From contig NZ_JAQWXX010000092.1 in the NCBI RefSeq assembly GCF_029254265.1, positions 1 to 39,030 on the forward strand: a DNA stretch of 39,030 nucleotides. The letters are read 5' to 3'. How positions within the stretch are numbered: the first letter of the stretch is position 1; every line of letters starts with the position of its first letter. Position numbers and translations under genes: made by a program. Origin of the DNA: Algoriphagus sp. (GTDB lineage Bacteria > Bacteroidota > Bacteroidia > Cytophagales > Cyclobacteriaceae). Below the pieces are notes generated by a model, which saw nothing but the letters and a program-made list of their open reading frames with translations, was not told where the DNA came from and did not search any database. This document shows, in pieces, positions 35,191-39,030 of this stretch.

Positions 35191-35879
35191 ATGTTAAAGA
35201 ATTTTGAAATAAAAATGATTAATAAAACTTTAAATTTATCACGATGAAAAATCTAACAATCCTTCTTTTTTGTATTGCAATTTTTGGTTGCAATCAACCA
35301 TCTACAAAATCAACTGATACATTACCGCAAAGTGAATCTGTTAATGTTGATTCATTAACCGATGTGTTTTTGGCCGGTTGGAACAAACAAGATTCTACAG
35401 CAATTATGAAAACGATTGCTGACAATGCAATTGTAATGAATGATTCGTTAATACATACAGGAAAAAAGGCTATTGCTCAAAATTGGATTAGTGGAGGAGT
35501 TAAAGTGCTAAGTAACATCCAAACAACTTCTTTAATAAAAGGAGTTAGTGAATCTATAGCGTATAATGGTGGGTCATACAGTCTTGACCTGACTCCTCCA
35601 GGTGGACCTGTTCTTAAAGAAAAAGGAAATTATAGCCTCGTATGGAGTAAACAGCAGAATGGCGATTGGAAGTTAACTCTTGTTCATATTGAAGATATAA
35701 CACGAATGCCTGATATTAAGTAAAAAGGAAATTCAGTGATAATAAACACAAGCTGCTAACAGCACCTACAAAAAATTGGCGATTAAGTGATGAAATGAAG
35801 TTTTGTGCTTCGTATTAAGTTTAGTGCTGGCAGACAGTTTTGTACTCCGAAATCGCCAACTTCTTGTAGCTGCAAACCG
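35182..35879 (+). mobile_element. Integron gene cassette 1
   Basis: The cassette begins TTAGCAGC and ends at the G of the GTTATAAGC box. Its start plus the preceding G (GTTAGCAGC) is the exact complement of the R'' box GCTGCTAAC of its own attC, as required if the circular form carried one matched R''/R' pair. It is 698 bp and AT-rich compared with the chromosome, with one gene (35244-35723). Confidence 0.85.
35244..35723 (+). CDS. NTF2-like (DUF4440/SgcJ-type) lipoprotein
   Basis: This 159-residue cassette-borne protein has a lipoprotein signal (LLFCIAIFGC, lipobox Cys16). The rest is an NTF2-like cone fold of the DUF4440/SgcJ group: the helix DVFLAGWNKQDSTAIMKTI, then NAIVMNDSLIHTGKKAI and strands with GNYSLVWSKQQNGDWKLTLVHIEDI. 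Family members include ketosteroid isomerase-like enzymes and binding proteins; no catalytic set is obvious. It is the only gene in cassette 1 and ends 28 bp before the R'' box of its attC. Confidence 0.8.
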   Translation: MKNLTILLFCIAIFGCNQPSTKSTDTLPQSESVNVDSLTDVFLAGWNKQDSTAIMKTIADNAIVMNDSLIHTGKKAIAQNWISGGVKVLSNIQTTSLIKGVSESIAYNGGSYSLDLTPPGGPVLKEKGNYSLVWSKQQNGDWKLTLVHIEDITRMPDIK

Positions 35880-35887
35880 TTATAAGC
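35752..35887 (+). repeat. attC site of cassette 1
   Basis: R'' box GCTGCTAAC (35752-35760) and R' box GTTATAAGC (35879-35887) flank 23-nt arms at 35762-35784 and 35851-35873 that pair except for three positions. Two of these are A-C mismatches on the top strand but T-G wobbles on the bottom strand, so the bottom strand folds better, as in known attC recombination. About 66 nt form the variable terminal structure. Length is 136 nt, in the usual attC range. Confidence 0.88.
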
Positions 35888-35962
35888 AATGAAAAATAAC
35901 ACTGATAACAGCCAGTTAACTGAACACAATGAAATTATAAAATAGTTTTAAATCTAATAATT

Positions 35963-36307
35963 ATGGAAAAGAAAATAGAATACTCAATCAATTTGAAATT
36001 TGAAAGTATTGTAATTCCGCCATTCAAAGACATTTTAATATTAGGTAAAAAATGTCCTCATGGAAAATTAGGCGTTGAACAAGGTTTCCAATTGCTTTCA
36101 ATTGACCTTTTTACAGTTATTGATGTTGAAGACGAAACTGTTGCCTATATATTTGTAAATAATTATCTATTAAATAAAATCCCCCAAGAAGACATATTAG
36201 CAATTTTACGAGAAAATGTATTTCCATATATGTCAAGTTTTGAGACGATTAAGGTTGATTTCGATTTTGAAATTCATGTAAAAAACATTAAAGGGACATT
36301 AAAATAA
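35963..36307 (+). CDS. Unknown cassette protein upstream of the histidine kinase
   Basis: The 114-residue protein has no recognised domain. It has an N-terminal strand pair ([16 protein letters not shown]), a loop with [12 protein letters not shown], a central hydrophobic stretch ([12 protein letters not shown]), a helix ([19 protein letters not shown]) and a final strand pair. No signal peptide or transmembrane helix is present. It stops 8 bp before the kinase start, so the two are very likely co-translated and might work together, for example as a small input or partner protein (inference). Confidence 0.65.
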   Translation: MEKKIEYSINLKFESIVIPPFKDILILGKKCPHGKLGVEQGFQLLSIDLFTVIDVEDETVAYIFVNNYLLNKIPQEDILAILRENVFPYMSSFETIKVDFDFEIHVKNIKGTLK

Positions 36308-36315
36308 AAAATAAT

Positions 36316-38319
36316 ATGCTTGATAGTTTTTTGATAAATACTTCATTCCAAGTTGTTGATGAATTTAGTCATATAAAATCAATTGACAAAAATACTCTGA
36401 TTAATTCATTTTTTGTAGTAAATGATAAAAGTGGAAATTTTACAGGTATTTTAAGTCCGATAGATTTATTGAAAAAACCTCATTTAATAGCGGGTGATTG
36501 TTTATCAAAAAGACCTGAAATTAATAAAAATAGCGAAATTAATGATGTTCTAAACTTATTTAATTCAAATAATTATAACGAATTGCCGGTATTTGAAGAG
36601 GGTAATTTTTGTGGAGTTGTCTGCAAAGATAAAATACTTGACTATTTAAAATCTGTTCGAGAAATTAACATTGAATTAGAGAAAAGAACAAAAGAACTAC
36701 ATGAAAGTGAAGAAACACTAAATTTAGTAATTAAAGGTTCAAACGATGCACCTTGGGACTGGAACTTAATTGAAGACGAGTTATATTATTCGCCACAATG
36801 GTGGCAACAAATAGGATATGAACATAATGAAATTCTGCCACACTCGTTACTTTGGGAAGAATTAATGCATCCAGATGATAAACCCAATGTTGATAATATC
36901 TTTCGTGGAGCTTTAAAGAATGGTAACGAAAGTTATAGTGTAGAATTTCGTCTCAAACATAAACAAGGTCACTATGTTCCGGTTTTATCGCGAGGATTTA
37001 TAACTTTCGATGAAAATAAAAAACCAATACGAGTTAGTGGAACTAATTTAGATTTATTGGAACGTAAAAAGTCAGAACAAGCGCTAAAAGAAAATAAAGA
37101 ACGCTTAGAGAGTTTAGTTCGTATTCTGCAAAAAAATTTTCAAACAAAACAAGATTTATTAGATTTTACACTTGAAGAAGCGATTAATTTAACGAATAGT
37201 AAAATTGGATATATTTATTTTTATGACGAACAAAATCAAGAATTTACATTATTTTCATGGTCGAAAAATGTAATGAATGAATGCACTGTAAGAGAACCAA
37301 AAACTATTTACAAATTATCTGAAACAGGTATTTGGGGAGAAGCAGTAAGACAAAGAAAATCAATATTAATTAACGACTTTGTATCCCCTAATCCATTAAA
37401 AAAAGGTTATCCGACAGGTCATGCTCATTTGCATAAATTTTTAACAATTCCAGTGTTTATTGAAAAACAAATTGTAGCAGTTGTCGGAGTTGCAAATAAA
37501 GAACAAGATTATACTGAAATAGATATTTTGCATTTAACAATCTTAATGAACAGTGCATGGAAAGTATTGCAAAAGAAAGATACTGATGAACAAATTAAAT
37601 TCCAAAACGAAGAATTAAAAAAACTCAATGCCGATAAAGACCGATTTATGCAAATTCTTGCACACGATTTAAAAAATCCATTTAATACTATTCTTGGTTT
37701 TTTAAATTTGCTGACAAATAATGTTCGCAATTACGAAATTGATAAAATTGAAAGACAAATAAATATTATTAATAATTCTGCACAAAATACATTTAGATTA
37801 TTAGAAGATATTTTAACATGGGTAAGAGCAAATTCGGGAAAAATACCTTTTGAACCACAAAAAATAAATTTAGGAACTATTTGTAACATAGTTATTCAAA
37901 ATTTGAAACTAACTGCAAATGCAAAAGATATAACTATCAAACAATTTGCAATAGATGAAATTAGCATTTTTGCTGACAGAAATATGCTGAGTACGATTTT
38001 ACGAAATCTGATTTCAAATGCAATAAAGTTCACACAAAAAAGCGGGAATATAGATGTTTATGCAGAGAGTAAGGACAGATTTGTAGAAATCACAATATCA
38101 GATAGCGGAATAGGAATGTCACCGGAAATAAAGAATAGATTGTTTGATATTTCGCAAAAAATCTCAAAAGAAGGAACAGAAAATGAAAGCGGAACTGGTT
38201 TAGGGTTATTGCTTTGCAAAGAATTTGTAGAAAAACACGGCGGAAAAATTTGGGTAGAGAGCGAAGTTGGAAAAGGAAGTGATTTTAAATTTACGTTGCC
38301 CTTGATAAATGAAAATTGA
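36316..38319 (+). CDS. CBS-PAS-GAF sensor histidine kinase
   Basis: The 667-residue protein is laid out as a CBS-like pair (about residues 1-115, [22 protein letters not shown] and [19 protein letters not shown]), a coiled coil, a PAS_3 domain (about 133-247, [19 protein letters not shown]), a GAF domain (about 258-410), HisKA with phospho-acceptor His450 in [10 protein letters not shown], and a HATPase_c with N-box [10 protein letters not shown]1 DSGIGM and G2 GTGLGL. No transmembrane helix and no receiver domain are present, so it is a cytoplasmic orthodox kinase. No response regulator is encoded in the cassette. CBS domains often bind adenine nucleotides, so an energy or redox input is possible. 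Confidence 0.9.
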   Translation: MLDSFLINTSFQVVDEFSHIKSIDKNTLINSFFVVNDKSGNFTGILSPIDLLKKPHLIAGDCLSKRPEINKNSEINDVLNLFNSNNYNELPVFEEGNFCGVVCKDKILDYLKSVREINIELEKRTKELHESEETLNLVIKGSNDAPWDWNLIEDELYYSPQWWQQIGYEHNEILPHSLLWEELMHPDDKPNVDNIFRGALKNGNESYSVEFRLKHKQGHYVPVLSRGFITFDENKKPIRVSGTNLDLLERKKSEQALKENKERLESLVRILQKNFQTKQDLLDFTLEEAINLTNSKIGYIYFYDEQNQEFTLFSWSKNVMNECTVREPKTIYKLSETGIWGEAVRQRKSILINDFVSPNPLKKGYPTGHAHLHKFLTIPVFIEKQIVAVVGVANKEQDYTEIDILHLTILMNSAWKVLQKKDTDEQIKFQNEELKKLNADKDRFMQILAHDLKNPFNTILGFLNLLTNNVRNYEIDKIERQINIINNSAQNTFRLLEDILTWVRANSGKIPFEPQKINLGTICNIVIQNLKLTANAKDITIKQFAIDEISIFADRNMLSTILRNLISNAIKFTQKSGNIDVYAESKDRFVEITISDSGIGMSPEIKNRLFDISQKISKEGTENESGTGLGLLLCKEFVEKHGGKIWVESEVGKGSDFKFTLPLINEN

Positions 38320-38351
38320 ACATATAACGAGTTGAAATAATGATAATTAGA

Positions 38352-38460
38352 GCTTATAACATGCTACTGGACGTCAGGCTTTTGTGGCTGTTTTTTTATG
38401 CGCTTCGCGCACAAAAAAAACAGCCACAAAAGCCCGCCGCCAGTAGCTTCACGTTGTAGC
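38352..38460 (+). repeat. attC site of cassette 2
   Basis: R'' box GCTTATAAC (38352-38360) and R' box GTTGTAGC (38453-38460) enclose an outer stem GCTACTGG/CCAGTAGC (38363-38370, 38440-38447), a short imperfect section with an unpaired base, then an inner stem of about 21 bp from GGCTTTTGTGGCTG capped by TGCGC-TTC-GCGCA. The internal mismatch next to the cap is A-C on top and T-G on the bottom strand, again favouring the bottom strand. The hairpin could also act as a terminator. Confidence 0.9.
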
Positions 38461-38912
38461 ACATTAAAATGACATTGACTTAGTAGAATAACTGTAACAT
38501 TTGAAATAATATAACAACTAATTTAATAAGAAATATTTTACCTAAAAAACGAAAATGGAAAGCTTAAAAGAAAACAGTGCAATTCTAAAGAATTCGAAAG
38601 GACAGGAGCTGCTTTACCTTAAAGACAATGACATCGAAAACACAGCAGGTCAGAAAATTGGCTATTTTAAAGATGACACTCTTTTAAACTTGAATAATCA
38701 AGAAATCGGTCGTATATCAGACAATGAAATGCTAAATTTTCAAGGTCAAGTTTTAGGAAAAATTGAAAATGATGATTTATTAAACCTCAAAGGACAATCT
38801 ATAATGACTGTGGAAGGGAAAAGTGCAACTTCAAAAGCTAAAATTGGATTAGCCTTCTTCTTCTTTTTGCAATAATGATTTCATTGAAAAAATTAAATAA
38901 AAACGTGCTACA
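38454..38912 (+). mobile_element. Integron gene cassette 3, its attC interrupted by an intron
   Basis: It begins TTGTAGCAC; the matching R'' box should read GTGCTACAAC. GTGCTACA is present at 38905-38912, but the final AC is displaced by the group II intron starting at 38913. The rest of this attC must lie beyond the window. It carries one gene (38555-38875). Confidence 0.75.
38555..38875 (+). CDS. Short-repeat cassette protein of unknown function
   Basis: The 106-residue protein has about five tandem repeats of 16-18 residues with a core like LLNLNNQEIGRI: GQELLYLKDND, GQKIGYFKDDT, NQEIGRISDNE, GQVLGKIENDD and GQSIMTVEG. The regular hydrophobic-GQ-hydrophobic spacing suggests a small stacked beta structure. 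A short hydrophobic tail (LAFFFFLQ) closes it. There is no signal peptide. It is the single gene of cassette 3 and ends 29 bp before the R'' box. Function is not known. Confidence 0.65.
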   Translation: MESLKENSAILKNSKGQELLYLKDNDIENTAGQKIGYFKDDTLLNLNNQEIGRISDNEMLNFQGQVLGKIENDDLLNLKGQSIMTVEGKSATSKAKIGLAFFFFLQ

Positions 38913-39030
38913 ATCGAGTAGCCTGACCTGAGCCAGACGGCTCAGGTTGAGGCTCTCACACCACCGTACGTACGGGTCTCGTATACGGCGGTTCACTGGA
39001 TTGTAGGTTGCATTTTGAGGTAGTAGGAAA
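38913..39030 (-). mobile_element. Group II intron, probably class C (attC-targeting), 3' end only
   Basis: On the minus strand, domain V spans about 38994-38959, with the outer helix ACCGCCGTA/TACGGTGGT; it contains CGC, the catalytic triad of class C introns. Domain VI (38957-38916) is a long hairpin with a 9-bp perfect inner stem (ACCTGAGCC/GGCTCAGGT) and a single bulged A at 38919, seven bases from the predicted 3' end. The intron ends ...CTCGAT, giving the AY terminus, and the 3' exon starts TGTAGCAC. The maturase gene and 5' end lie outside the window. Class IIC-attC introns are known to insert into the bottom strand of attC sites, which is exactly this position and orientation. Confidence 0.85.

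Larger units (their letters stand above)
35880..38453 (+). mobile_element. Integron gene cassette 2
   Basis: It begins TTATAAGC and ends at the G of the GTTGTAGC box. GTTATAAGC at its start is the exact complement of its attC R'' box GCTTATAAC. At 2,574 bp it is large for a cassette and holds two genes 8 bp apart, an unknown 114-residue protein and a histidine kinase. Strongly AT-rich throughout. Confidence 0.85.

Noticed and set aside
38363..38447. Hairpin read only as a transcription terminator
   Set aside because: The flanking GCTTATAAC and GTTGTAGC boxes, the match to the cassette start at 35879 and the second site at 35752 make attC the main reading; termination may be an extra role.
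38916..38957. Hairpin as the normal variable end of the third attC
   Set aside because: The adjoining sequence has a domain V with CGC triad and this hairpin has a bulged A at the right distance from an AT end; the R'' box is also cut short exactly at this junction.

Overview
The window looks like a chromosomal segment of a Bacteroidota bacterium, most likely the Cytophagales/Cyclobacteriaceae (Algoriphagus-like). Supporting this are a type IX secretion (T9SS) sorting tail, a short-type MenE, an AddAB-like recombination pair, a PQQ sugar dehydrogenase fused to cytochrome c, weak Shine-Dalgarno signals and a few TAnnTTTG-type -7 promoter boxes. The genus assignment is inference.

Left part (1-13.1 kb): a 1,562-residue T9SS-exported repeat protein faces a serine hydrolase / S10 carboxypeptidase pair. 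Next come a GNAT acetyltransferase divergent from a small membrane protein, a DbpA-type RNA helicase behind a zinc-ribbon gene, and an 886-residue lipoprotein joining a PQQ-type beta-propeller, PKD, cytochrome c and a carbohydrate-binding-like tail. Middle (13.1-26.5 kb): an AddA-like/AddB-like operon for double-strand-break repair, a GH67 alpha-glucuronidase, a monoacylglycerol-lipase-like hydrolase, a second beta-lactamase-fold hydrolase, divergent menB and menE (menaquinone synthesis), and a DUF2141 protein. Three intergenic sites (five units) carry an unrecognised 86-103 bp repeat that begins with ATGAAAT and stops exactly at the ATGAAA start of the downstream gene.

26.6-33.6 kb: an unknown protein, two paralogous membrane-anchored TIR proteins in tandem, an S24-peptidase (LexA/CI-like) repressor translationally coupled to an 85-residue unknown, and a TonB-receptor-like outer-membrane protein ending in a clear terminator.

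Right end (33.7-39.03 kb): the most interesting part is an integron-like system. A 454-residue tyrosine recombinase is followed by a candidate attI (22-bp palindrome plus repeated half-site) and three very AT-rich gene cassettes. Each cassette starts with the sequence complementary to the R'' box of its own attC: GTTAGCAGC with GCTGCTAAC, GTTATAAGC with GCTTATAAC, GTTGTAGCAC with GTGCTACA(AC). The last pair is broken because a group IIC intron, seen here only as its 3' end (domains V and VI) on the minus strand, has inserted into the third attC. The recombinase lacks the extra segment of classical IntI and instead carries two N-terminal IPY-x2-W-x6-W-x-IP repeats resembling HARP motifs. It points the same way as its cassettes, the reverse of the usual integron layout. 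Cassette cargo: an NTF2-like lipoprotein; an unknown 114-residue protein with a CBS-PAS-GAF histidine kinase; and a short-repeat protein.
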